Shown here: piece after piece, positions 6,065 to 12,927 of the stretch
How the letters are laid out: every line of letters begins with the position of its first letter
Numbering within the stretch: position 1 is the first letter of the stretch
Source: a virus
Virus record (IMG/VR): IMGVR_UViG_3300034200_001512
Coordinates: 1-23,165 of that record
DNA length: 23,165 nt
Reading direction: 5' to 3' (one strand)
Notes under the pieces: generated by a model
Databases searched by the model: none
Seen by the model: the letters and a program-made list of their open reading frames with translations, nothing else
What the model was told of the DNA's origin: nothing
Position numbers and translations under genes: made by a program

Positions 6065-6367
6065 ATGCCATTAGTTGGAGATAAACTTAAAAGTAAGATG
6101 CAGCAGACTCTTGAAAAGTCTCTTAAAGAACAGTTTGCAAAAGACGCCAAGGATAACGCTAAGGCAGAAGAGATGTGGAAGAAAATGGCAGCAGCCATTG
6201 CCGAAATTGCAGTTGATATTGTACAGACAATTCAACAAGATGCAGAAGTAGCTCCCGGTATTCCAATCACAGTCAACCCCGGCATCCCTACAGCAGGCAG
6301 CCCTGCAGCCCAGACAACAGTAGGCCCCGGTACAGGTACGACAACGTCTACTGGAAAGATTTTGTAA
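6065..6367 (+). CDS. Hypothetical protein, 100 aa, helix plus Gly/Pro/Thr-rich tail
   Basis: Function not known. Residues 1-60 are a charged amphipathic helical region (MPLVGDKLKSKMQQTLEKSL, then AEEMWKKMAAAIAEIAVDIV). The last 38 residues are a low-complexity tail rich in Gly, Pro, Thr and Ala (PGIPTAGSPAAQTTVGPGTG). As far as I recall, small proteins with a helical head and a GIP...SPAAQT...GPGTG-type tail occur in other tailed phages next to virion genes, so a minor structural role is possible. GGAGA lies just upstream, and the gene starts two bases after its neighbour, so the two are surely co-translated. Confidence 0.72.
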   Translation: MPLVGDKLKSKMQQTLEKSLKEQFAKDAKDNAKAEEMWKKMAAAIAEIAVDIVQTIQQDAEVAPGIPITVNPGIPTAGSPAAQTTVGPGTGTTTSTGKIL

Positions 6368-6371
6368 GTCT

Positions 6372-6399
6372 ATTGGCTACTTCGTTTAATGTGGCCAAT
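6372..6399 (+). terminator. Hairpin without clear T tract in the 6368-6516 gap
   Basis: ATTGGCTAC and GTGGCCAAT form a 9-bp stem (one G-U pair) with a ten-base loop, just after the stop at 6367. No T run follows, so factor-independent termination is doubtful. The rest of this 149-base gap is AT-rich and holds TCTATTGAC twice (6443-6451 and 6482-6490) and a near copy at 6369-6377. No convincing -10 pairs with them. Confidence 0.35.
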
Positions 6400-6516
6400 A
6401 TAAGTCATCAAAATATTTAAGTTTTATTAAAACAACAAAATTTCTATTGACCAACTGAACTTTTTATCTCAAGTTTCAGCCTCTATTGACGATAAGAATA
6501 GTAATGGAGGTGATGT

Positions 6517-7005
6517 ATGACAAAGTTCAACCAAAGACTTGCAGCAGCTTTCATCCACCCAATTGAGAACTATGAGCTTGTTGGAACATCTGAGGGCGAG
6601 TCTGCTTGTGCGTGCGGCCACCCTATCAGAAACATCTACACTGTGGCCTGCAATGGTCACGAGGTTGAGTTGGGAAGTGAGTGTATTGAGACTTATGCAG
6701 GACTTGAGGGCGTCCGTCAGCAAGTTCAGGCTCAACGTGAGCGTGAGAAAGAATTGGCTAAGGCTCATAAGGAGCACTTGGAAAACCAAGAGCTGCAGGC
6801 TCTGTTGGCGGAATACTCTGCCCTTCTCTCTCCCTACAGAGAGAAAGTCCAGAACAGAGTCAGAATTCCCTATGAGATTTACAGGCTCATCCACGGTGGT
6901 GGCCTGAAACTCTCTGGCCTCAAGTCCCTCAAGGGAAAAATTGCCAGAGTGCAGAAAGAGCTGAGAAGAGCCAAGGCTATCATTAATACTGTCAATGTGG
7001 CGTAA
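6517..7005 (+). CDS. Zinc-binding coiled-coil protein, 162 aa
   Basis: Residues 31-56 hold a probable metal site: CACGHPI (Cys31, Cys33, His35), ACNGHEV (Cys45, His48) and LGSEC (Cys56). The C-x-CG ... G-S-x-C arrangement recurs in many phage proteins of unknown function and resembles a small treble-clef or zinc ribbon. Residues about 66-100 are a strongly charged helix, likely a coiled coil, and the C-terminal part is basic (KLSGLKSLKGKIARVQKELRRAK), compatible with nucleic acid binding. The ribosome binding site GGAGGTGAT is close to a full anti-Shine-Dalgarno match, so expression should be high. Two small genes follow at short spacing. Function is not assigned. Confidence 0.8.
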   Translation: MTKFNQRLAAAFIHPIENYELVGTSEGESACACGHPIRNIYTVACNGHEVELGSECIETYAGLEGVRQQVQAQREREKELAKAHKEHLENQELQALLAEYSALLSPYREKVQNRVRIPYEIYRLIHGGGLKLSGLKSLKGKIARVQKELRRAKAIINTVNVA

Positions 7006-7015
7006 GGAGACTGCT

Positions 7016-7150
7016 ATGCTTATAGATAAACTTGGAATCATTGGATTAGTAGGGGCACTTGCCGCACAACTTGCGGCGATTGTTGCCATAGCAGTCTATG
7101 CTCCGTTAGTCGTGTCTGTACCACTGATTGTGGCACTTATTATCTTTTAA
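7016..7150 (+). CDS. 44-aa hydrophobic membrane protein
   Basis: This very short gene reads MLIDKLGIIGLVGALAAQLA and continues hydrophobic to LIIF, then TAA. Residues about 7-28 and 31-44 could form two membrane segments with a short turn at YAP. AAGGAG lies 8 bases before the ATG, it starts 10 bases after the previous stop, and the next gene's ribosome binding site begins at its own stop codon, so it fits an operon exactly. A small holin-like or membrane-modulating role is possible because a muralytic enzyme gene lies 600 bases downstream, but there is no direct evidence. The organised spacing and lack of stop codons argue that it is real. Confidence 0.72.
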   Translation: MLIDKLGIIGLVGALAAQLAAIVAIAVYAPLVVSVPLIVALIIF

Positions 7151-7160
7151 GGAGAAACCC

Positions 7161-7412
7161 ATGAAGTTCACCTACACACTAGAAAGCAACGACAGTATCA
7201 CTTACACAGTCATCGAAGAGACTGCAGGGGTGTTCATTGGCTACACACCAGAGCAAGTGGCTAAAGTAGCCGAAGACCTATGCCCCAACTACCAGTCCCA
7301 TAACTTTTCCAATTTGTTTTCAGATATTTACTTTAACTATTGCGTCAGGAAACTCCTTAAGGGAGAGTCTATCCCCAATACCTACACTAAGGCTTTTGGC
7401 GAAATAGTTTGA
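7161..7412 (+). CDS. Hypothetical protein, 83 aa
   Basis: Not recognised. It is a small, acidic, soluble protein starting MKFTYTLESNDSITYTVIEE, with a beta-rich N-terminus and helices around EQVAKVAEDLCP and IYFNYCVRKLL. The start at 7161 is chosen over an upstream in-frame start because AAGGAG lies 7 bases before it. It closes the operon that begins at 6517. A sigma70-like promoter for the next unit overlaps its stop codon. Confidence 0.7.
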   Translation: MKFTYTLESNDSITYTVIEETAGVFIGYTPEQVAKVAEDLCPNYQSHNFSNLFSDIYFNYCVRKLLKGESIPNTYTKAFGEIV

Positions 7413-7437
7413 CTTACACGCATTTTGACAGTAAAAC
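7409..7437 (+). promoter_or_regulatory. Sigma70-like promoter before the 7459 gene and lysin
   Basis: TTGACT (7409-7414), a 17-bp spacer and TAAAAC (7432-7437) give a good vegetative-type promoter, with start near 7444 and an AGGAGGT ribosome binding site directly following. It would drive the Cys-rich membrane protein, the transglycosylase and the 135-residue protein. Confidence 0.58.
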
Positions 7438-7458
7438 ATCACTAGGAGGTATACGATT

Positions 7459-7752
7459 ATGATTGAAGGACTTGTTGCTACTGGACTGTTGGCTCTTTTT
7501 GTTGGACTTAGTGCTAGGACTCCAGAGGTGCCAAACCACAACACCCAATACTGTGTGGCTGCCCCTACTCGCTCTAACCCCAAGCAGGAAAGAGTTGTTT
7601 CAGTAGATGAAATTGTACAAGACTCCAGTTGTCCAAAGGGCGCTCAGTGTATTCGTCAAGGAGAGCTTAAAGTAGTCAAGAACTGCTCTAAGGGGTCTAT
7701 GACACCAGCACCCTCAAAACAAACACCACTCTCAGAACGTAAGGCTAAGTGA
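7459..7752 (+). CDS. Membrane-anchored Cys-rich protein, 97 aa
   Basis: Not recognised. Residues about 3-18 (EGLVATGLLALFVGLS) form one hydrophobic segment, either a signal anchor or an uncleaved signal peptide. The rest is hydrophilic with four cysteines (32, 58, 64, 76), an even number that suits two disulphides in the periplasm, and a basic, Pro/Ser/Lys-rich C-terminus. AGGAGGT precedes the ATG. Its stop codon overlaps the ATG of the transglycosylase by one base (TGATG), so the two are translationally coupled and probably act together at the envelope. A spanin-like or lysis-accessory role is a guess, since no lipobox or coiled coil is visible. Confidence 0.72.
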   Translation: MIEGLVATGLLALFVGLSARTPEVPNHNTQYCVAAPTRSNPKQERVVSVDEIVQDSSCPKGAQCIRQGELKVVKNCSKGSMTPAPSKQTPLSERKAK

Positions 7753-8633
7753 TGATTAAGTTTATTGCTTTGGCTGCATCAGTTGTGGCAACTTCTTTTG
7801 GTTTTGCACAAGAAGAAACCCCTAACCTACAGCCGCCCGAATGTCTACAGCCAAATATTGACTTTTGGCATAGCGTTTACACGAAATACACCAAACATGA
7901 CCTTATCGTCTTCAATAAAGAGACAATGGAAATTTATGGTGTGTACCCTAGACCTAAAGGAAGCAAACGAGCAATCAGAGCAGCTAAAAGAAAACTTATC
8001 CACAAGTACGCCAAGACTCTCCCCAAGGCAGAAAGAAAGAATGTTTCTATTCAGGGAGGAGCACGCGGCTTATTCGAGAAGGGTTTACTCAACTTCGGGG
8101 TTCACTACCCTGCCATAGTAGAAGAACTAGAGAAGCACAACATGCCTCCTCAGATTGCCCTATTGCCATTCGTAGAGTCAGCCTACAACTCTAAGGCAAC
8201 AAGTCCAGTTGGTGCAGTTGGTATGTGGCAGATTATGCCTAAGACAGGCAGAATGTATGGAGTCAAAAACAAAAAACACCTTAGAAACCATGAAGTAGCC
8301 ATGAAGACAGCTATTAAGATTCTTAAAGCTAATAAAGAGCTACTGGGAGATTGGACACTAGCTATCAATGCTTACCATTCAGGCCCTGGCAGACTCCTTA
8401 AGGCTTCCGACATAGCGAAATCTAAGGACATTTGTGAAATACTCAACTTTATGGACGCAAATGACGTTAAGATAAAAGGCTACAAGTTCCACAGTAGAAA
8501 CTATGTAGCTCAATTGTTTGCAATAGAAAAAGCAGTTTTTAATGTAGAAGAAGAGGGGGTAATAGAAGATGAAGATGAATCCACAACAGAATATTACGAA
8601 TCAGGACTTGGACTTGCTAGGCCCTTCAGGTGA
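7752..8633 (+). CDS. Exported lytic transglycosylase (SLT/MltD-like), probable phage lysin
   Basis: This 293-residue enzyme should cleave the MurNAc-GlcNAc bond of peptidoglycan. Residues 1-19 are a Sec signal peptide (MIKFIALAASVVATSFGFA, cleavage before Gln20). The catalytic SLT domain carries LLPFVESAYN with catalytic Glu142, then SPVGAVGMWQIMPKTG, then AINAYHSGPGRL near 203-214, all matching MltD-type transglycosylases. The acidic C-terminal 35 residues (EDEDESTTEYYESG) are outside the domain. The ATG at 7752 is preferred to the adjoining GTG at 7749. An exported enzyme would not need a canonical holin for transit, but it does not lie in the tail module, so a lysin role is likelier than a virion-borne cell-entry role. 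It overlaps the next gene by 65 nt. Confidence 0.9.
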   Translation: MIKFIALAASVVATSFGFAQEETPNLQPPECLQPNIDFWHSVYTKYTKHDLIVFNKETMEIYGVYPRPKGSKRAIRAAKRKLIHKYAKTLPKAERKNVSIQGGARGLFEKGLLNFGVHYPAIVEELEKHNMPPQIALLPFVESAYNSKATSPVGAVGMWQIMPKTGRMYGVKNKKHLRNHEVAMKTAIKILKANKELLGDWTLAINAYHSGPGRLLKASDIAKSKDICEILNFMDANDVKIKGYKFHSRNYVAQLFAIEKAVFNVEEEGVIEDEDESTTEYYESGLGLARPFR

Positions 8634-8976
8634 GATTCTTCATTTGGAGGACGTGGCTAGTATTAGGGCTATCACCATCAATAACTTGATGGATGATACT
8701 TACTTTGTGACAGTAGTAGATGTGCAAGGAACAACTAGACATAACTACCTATGTACTTTTAAGTGTCTTAACTACTTAACTTTAATGTTGTTTGTAGAAG
8801 ATGAAAAAGAAGATAAGACACAAATTACTATTAATTTTGAGTCTTTAATGACTTTGTTGACAAAGTCACGTAATCTTGGTTATAGTGAAGCTGCTGGAGA
8901 CGCAGAAGAAGGCGAAGAGTCTGAGAGCGCCATGGAGGCACTCATGAGCCGCGAGTCCAACGCAATGCTTAATTAA
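8569..8976 (+). CDS. Hypothetical acidic protein, 135 aa
   Basis: Not recognised. The first 90 residues look like a compact beta-rich domain (ILHLEDVASIRAITINNL, YFVTVVDVQGTTRHNYLCTF). The last 35 are strongly acidic (AAGDAEEGEESESAMEAL). The likely ATG at 8569 has GAGGGGG nine bases upstream; an ATG at 8575 is an alternative. The 65-nt overlap with the transglycosylase is long for this compact genome. It suggests that either this start or the lysin C-terminus evolved by extension. Confidence 0.68.
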   Translation: MKMNPQQNITNQDLDLLGPSGEILHLEDVASIRAITINNLMDDTYFVTVVDVQGTTRHNYLCTFKCLNYLTLMLFVEDEKEDKTQITINFESLMTLLTKSRNLGYSEAAGDAEEGEESESAMEALMSRESNAMLN

Positions 8977-9010
8977 GGTTGCATGCTTACGAGACTTGGT
9001 TGCATGCTTA
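8977..9010 (+). repeat. Two 13-bp direct repeats spaced 21 bp, operator-like
   Basis: GGTTGCATGCTTA occurs at 8977-8989 and 8998-9010, exactly identical, with a 21-bp period, about two helical turns. Each copy contains the palindrome GCATGC. They fill the gap before the dUTPase gene, where a dimeric regulator could bind the same DNA face twice. Confidence 0.7.
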
Positions 9011-9025
9011 AATTGCAACTTTTCT
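8998..9025 (+). terminator. Possible weak terminator upstream of dUTPase
   Basis: GGTTGCA (8998-9004) pairs with TGCAACT (9014-9020, one G-U pair) across a nine-base loop and is followed by TTTCT. The stem uses the second direct repeat, so DNA binding and RNA folding could be linked here. The stem is short, so termination would be partial at best. Confidence 0.35.
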
Positions 9026-9039
9026 AACAGGAGGTTGAA

Positions 9040-9600
9040 GTGAACTTTTCAGATGAAACCTTAAACAAGCTTAAGGCGCTGCAGGTAGACCCTGCTACTC
9101 TATCCCAAGAAGAATACTTTCTAGCGACCCATATCCAGATGCCCCGTATTATCTATAAGGGTAACAACAATCTATCTTTGCCTGCCTACCAAACAGAACA
9201 GTCATCTTGCTTTGATATTCACGCAGACGAAGACACGCAGGTTCTCCCCCAAAGCATGGCTATCATTCGCACGGGTCTATACCTGACCATGGAAGAGGCG
9301 GCTCATTTCATTAACCTCAACCCCGCAGTCATGAATATCGCTCTAATCCTAAGAGAAAGGTCTGGCTTGGCAGCCAAAGGTATTTCGCTTGGCGGTGGCG
9401 AGATTGATAGAGATTACCTTATTGAGAATAACCCAGAAAATGAAATTAAAGTAATACTCCGTAACCATTCAAATTCAGTGCTTTCTGTCCCGGTAGGAAC
9501 AAGAATCTGTCAGGCTAAGTGGGAATTGGTGTTGCGCGACCCCTTTCTTGATGTTAAGAACAATAAACGCACCGGCGGTCTAGGAAGTACAGGCAAATGA
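9040..9600 (+). CDS. dut: dUTPase (dUTP diphosphatase), 186 aa
   Basis: This enzyme should hydrolyse dUTP to dUMP and pyrophosphate, keeping uracil out of phage DNA. The trimeric dUTPase motifs appear in order: motif 1 CFDIHAD (57-63), motif 2 RERSGLAAKGI (105-115), motif 3 EIDRDY with catalytic Asp123 and Tyr126, motif 4 GTRICQAKW (153-161) and motif 5 RTGGLGSTG (177-185), with Leu in place of the usual stacking Phe. The protein is longer than the usual 140-155 residues because of an N-terminal extension of about 30 residues, an insertion near 84-98 (EEAAHFINLNPAVM) and a short one after motif 3 (IENNPEN). It starts with GTG, with AGGAGG five bases upstream, and overlaps the next gene by four bases (ATGA). 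Confidence 0.87.
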   Translation: MNFSDETLNKLKALQVDPATLSQEEYFLATHIQMPRIIYKGNNNLSLPAYQTEQSSCFDIHADEDTQVLPQSMAIIRTGLYLTMEEAAHFINLNPAVMNIALILRERSGLAAKGISLGGGEIDRDYLIENNPENEIKVILRNHSNSVLSVPVGTRICQAKWELVLRDPFLDVKNNKRTGGLGSTGK

Positions 9601-9992
9601 AACCAGCCAAGAAGATTCCAAAAGATTCAGCACAGCCACTCTATCTTGTTTCCCAAGAGACAAGAGAAGCTAGGCTTGTGCCCCCTTCTTGGAAGAAGCT
9701 TGTCTTGTACGTCTTTGAAGAAAAGCTATCGTCTAAGTCCAAGCCCACCTCATACGTCGTGGGCTATGACTCTCTCATAGAAAATCCCTCCCCAACAAAC
9801 CTCTTCTATGAAGGTCTATATGAGACTGAATTCGGCGGCAGACGCAGGATAAAGTCCGAAGAAGAATATCTATTTGTTTTTACTGAGAAAAATAAATTCA
9901 AATCACTTCATTTTAGTCAAAATACCCTGCAAAAGTGGACACTTACAAGGATTATTTCGGATAAAGACGAAATTAGTTCTATTTTAAGTTGA
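9597..9992 (+). CDS. Hypothetical protein, 131 aa
   Basis: Not recognised. It is a basic protein (MKPAKKIPKDSAQPLYLVSQ) with a likely beta-rich middle (KLVLYVFEEKLSSKSKPTSY, FYEGLYETEFGGRRRI) and a helical end. It overlaps the dUTPase stop by four bases (ATGA), so it is translated by coupling, and the purine-rich end of dut gives only a modest ribosome binding site. It is the last gene before the long 115-base gap that precedes the tail sheath. No metal-binding or membrane features are seen. Confidence 0.7.
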   Translation: MKPAKKIPKDSAQPLYLVSQETREARLVPPSWKKLVLYVFEEKLSSKSKPTSYVVGYDSLIENPSPTNLFYEGLYETEFGGRRRIKSEEEYLFVFTEKNKFKSLHFSQNTLQKWTLTRIISDKDEISSILS

Positions 9993-10057
9993 TTTTTCTA
10001 GCACATGTCTAACATAATTGTTATATTTCAATTTGACTCAGGTTTTTTCTGAAAATC

Positions 10058-10066
10058 TGATAAAAT
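10058..10066 (+). promoter_or_regulatory. TAAAAT element with extended TGn before tail sheath
   Basis: TGATAAAAT resembles an extended -10 element, 42 nt before the sheath ATG. It is followed directly by the palindrome CTACATGTAG. A TTGACT lies at 10033-10038, but the 22-bp spacing is too wide for sigma70. A second, weaker pair (TTGATT 9989, CATAAT 10013, 18-bp spacer) lies upstream. The 115-base gap has no gene. Confidence 0.48.
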
Positions 10067-10107
10067 CTACATGTAGCGTTTGGCCACAATATTCAGGAGC
10101 CATAGAT

Positions 10108-12927
10108 ATGACAATCGCATTTTCAGTTGGCGGGTCACGAGTTGTTACCCCCGGTGTTTATTCTGTATTTAAAGTACAAGACTCACTACTTAACGTAGTG
10201 GCATCTGCTCGTAATATTCTATTGATTGGTGAGGCTTCTGAAGGCGTTCCCGGCAACATGCTTGACCCAACGACTGCTTTCTTCAGCGACTACCCAACAA
10301 TGCAGGCTTTTTTTACATCAGGCCCAATGGTTGACGCTGCTCGCCAGTTGTTTACTGTTCAACCTTCTGCTGTATTCACTGGTTCAGTTGGCCGCGTTTA
10401 CGCTCAGCAGACTAACCAAGCTACCCGTGCAGAGAAAGCAGTTGCTTCTCCATCTGCATACGGAAAAGTTGTTGCCACCAAGTTTGGTGAGTCAGGCAAC
10501 TTCGTTAAATCACAAATCGTTGCTTCTCCAGAAGTTCTTCCTTCACTTTCGTTTCAGGTTTTGCCCGTTACAGTGAACATGGAAGCTGCAGTCTCTGGTG
10601 TTAAAGAGTCAGGCACTGCTGCTCTTTCCTTCACTGGTGTCGCAAGCTTTGCTTCTAACCTATCTACACTCTTGGGCGCTAAGGCTTCTGTCTCTGGCGG
10701 AACACTCCAAGACGTTGTCCCTACAGGCGCTGACCTTACCCTAGCAGTCTCAGGAAATGACGTAGTTGTTTCTAGTGACCTTGCTTGGAGCAATCTACCC
10801 AAAGTTGGCGAAGTTGCTATCATTCCTCACAGCTCTGGTCTTATTGGTGCTACTGACAAGAACATCGGTAGCTACGTTGTTAAGGCTGTTAGCGCAACAA
10901 CTGTTACTCTCGAAAAAGTCCGTCAGATGGACAACACAGGAGCTAACGCAGTTGCATGGGCTGCTCCAGAAGCAGTATCAACTCCTGTAACAGCAGGCAC
11001 TGCTCCATTCACTTATGCAACTGGCGAAATCATCTTCGTCAACCCTGTTAGCATTTCTGTTGTAGAAGCAGCTAAAGAAGGCTCAGGCGCTTCTCTTGAG
11101 TTGGCTGCAGCTTCTGCTTCTCTCTTGGGCGTATCAGCTCTTGCTCGTATGTCTGCTCGCTCAAACCTACTCAATGCAGCTAACGCTTCATTCGCTACTG
11201 TTTCTGCTTCTGCTGCTTCAGACACACTTACCGTTGCTCTTGGAGCAAACGCAGTATGGGTAGCTGTTCCTAAACTTGGCGACGTTGTCTATGTTTCACC
11301 AAGTTCACAGCTAGCAGGCGGCTCTAAGCAAAACGTCGGCCTCCATGTTGTTATGGCAGCTTCTCCTTCATCAGCAGTTCTTAAGAGACTTGATGGCGGC
11401 TCAGCAGCTTCTGTTTCTTCAGTCGCTGTTGCAGGTAACGAAGCTTTATTGCAAGCTGTTCCTTCAGCAATCAGCTCATCGGTTGCTGCTAAGAAGACAG
11501 TTTCATCAAAAGAAGCTCAAGTTTCAATGAACACCCTCAATACCCTCAGCGGCGAGAGATTCCCCTCTGACAAAATTGGAGGTAAGGTTGTTCTTGAAGT
11601 TTCATATGTCGGCTCAGCCGCTGTTGCTAAGGTTTCAATCGACTCTAACCGTCGTATGAAACTCGTTGCCGACACCGTAGAAGTTTCATTCCCAACAGGC
11701 AAGTACCCAACTCTCGCTTCTCTTGCTGACCACATCAGTGCTCAGTCAGGATGGTCAGCTCGCGTTGTTGACGCTACTTTCAACTCTGCAGCTCCTTCTG
11801 TCCTCGATATGGTAGACGAAGTTGCTTGTAAGTCACTCACATCAGAGCAGGCATTCTCAGGCCGCCTCAAGAATGACTACAGTGCTTGGACTTCATTCTT
11901 TGCATCAACTGTTTCAGTTGTTGACTTTGTTGCAGGCGCTCGCGCTACTAAGGCAGGCTTGCCAGCAGGCGAAGCTTCACAGTCATTCCTCCTTGGTGGA
12001 GCTAAGGGCGCTACTTCAAATGCAGACATCCAAGCTGCTCTTGATGCTGGCCTCAAGATTCCAACCGTTCAAGTTCTTCCATTGTTCTCACGCGATGCTT
12101 ACCTTGACGTTGCTGACGGCTTAACTGAGCCAGAGTCAACCTACTCCATCGACGCAGTCCACGCTGCCCTCAAGGCTCATGTTGCTACTGGTTGGTCTTC
12201 AGCTATCCGCCGTGAGCGCTTCGGTCTAGCTTCATTCTTCGGCTCATTTGAAGAGTCCAAAGCCAAGGCCCAGACACTCAACTATGAAAATGTCTCTATG
12301 ACATTCCAGTTGGCTCGTGCTACAGGCGCTGACGGTAATGCTCAGTGGTTCCTCCCATGGATGCTCCAGTGCTGTATGGCTGCAGGTCGTTCACAAGCAA
12401 TCCTTGGAACTCCCTTACTCCGTAAGTCATTCAACGTCCTCGATGTTAAGCATATCCCTGAGTCTTCAATCTACTCAGATACGCTTATGCGCGACTTCGA
12501 CCCCGCAAGCAAAGCTATGCTCGACGAAGCTATTGAAGCCGGCTTGTTGACTATGGGCGTTGTTGAAGGTGCAGGACTCCGTCTTGTGTCTCCAGACCTC
12601 TCAACCCGTAGCCGCGTCAATGACCCCAAGGCATGGGTTTATGAGCGTAACAACGTATCCTTTATCTTCATCGAAGTTATCCAGACTCTCAGAAGCGTTC
12701 TTGAGAACTACGTCGGCGAGAGAACTACAGACGTTACAACCTCTGAAGTTGCTTCTACTGTCGTCAACGTCCTTTCTTCGTTCGTTACAAGTGGTGCGAT
12801 TGTTGCATTCAGCCGCAACCCACTCGTTACGGACCTTGGAAATGGCTATGCGGTACAGGTTCAAGTTCGCCCTGCTGAGGCCCTTGAATTTATTTCACTT
12901 GATGTAACTGCGACAAGAAATCTTTAA
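10108..12927 (+). CDS. Tail sheath protein, oversized (939 aa), with duplicated insertion domain
   Basis: This is the probable contractile sheath subunit. The N-terminus (MTIAFSVGGSRVVTPGVYSV) is typical of sheath proteins, and the C-terminal part (NNVSFIFIEVIQTLRSVLEN, then a Val/Ser-rich strand region and VQVQVRPAEALEFISLDV) fits the conserved sheath C-terminal domain. At 939 residues it is much larger than T4 gp18 (659). The extra length lies in the middle, where residues about 210-271 and 371-428 are related: PKVGEVAIIPHSSGLIG matches PKLGDVVYVSPSSQLAG, with about 14 of 40 identities and no gaps. The ATG at 10108 is chosen for its CAGGAG site; an upstream in-frame TTG at 10018 would include promoter sequence. 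Codon bias is as strong as in the capsid gene. Tube and tape-measure genes follow. Confidence 0.88.
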   Translation: MTIAFSVGGSRVVTPGVYSVFKVQDSLLNVVASARNILLIGEASEGVPGNMLDPTTAFFSDYPTMQAFFTSGPMVDAARQLFTVQPSAVFTGSVGRVYAQQTNQATRAEKAVASPSAYGKVVATKFGESGNFVKSQIVASPEVLPSLSFQVLPVTVNMEAAVSGVKESGTAALSFTGVASFASNLSTLLGAKASVSGGTLQDVVPTGADLTLAVSGNDVVVSSDLAWSNLPKVGEVAIIPHSSGLIGATDKNIGSYVVKAVSATTVTLEKVRQMDNTGANAVAWAAPEAVSTPVTAGTAPFTYATGEIIFVNPVSISVVEAAKEGSGASLELAAASASLLGVSALARMSARSNLLNAANASFATVSASAASDTLTVALGANAVWVAVPKLGDVVYVSPSSQLAGGSKQNVGLHVVMAASPSSAVLKRLDGGSAASVSSVAVAGNEALLQAVPSAISSSVAAKKTVSSKEAQVSMNTLNTLSGERFPSDKIGGKVVLEVSYVGSAAVAKVSIDSNRRMKLVADTVEVSFPTGKYPTLASLADHISAQSGWSARVVDATFNSAAPSVLDMVDEVACKSLTSEQAFSGRLKNDYSAWTSFFASTVSVVDFVAGARATKAGLPAGEASQSFLLGGAKGATSNADIQAALDAGLKIPTVQVLPLFSRDAYLDVADGLTEPESTYSIDAVHAALKAHVATGWSSAIRRERFGLASFFGSFEESKAKAQTLNYENVSMTFQLARATGADGNAQWFLPWMLQCCMAAGRSQAILGTPLLRKSFNVLDVKHIPESSIYSDTLMRDFDPASKAMLDEAIEAGLLTMGVVEGAGLRLVSPDLSTRSRVNDPKAWVYERNNVSFIFIEVIQTLRSVLENYVGERTTDVTTSEVASTVVNVLSSFVTSGAIVAFSRNPLVTDLGNGYAVQVQVRPAEALEFISLDVTATRNL

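Noticed and set aside
6469-7089. 206-codon minus-strand open frame opposite the zinc/coiled-coil gene
   Set aside because: It mirrors a plus-strand gene with a near-perfect ribosome binding site, and its Ser/Leu-rich product looks like a shadow of that gene.
10018-10107. Longer sheath starting at the TTG at 10018
   Set aside because: The 30 extra codons cover the promoter-like TAAAAT region, have no ribosome binding site, and do not look like a sheath N-terminus. The ATG at 10108 has CAGGAG.
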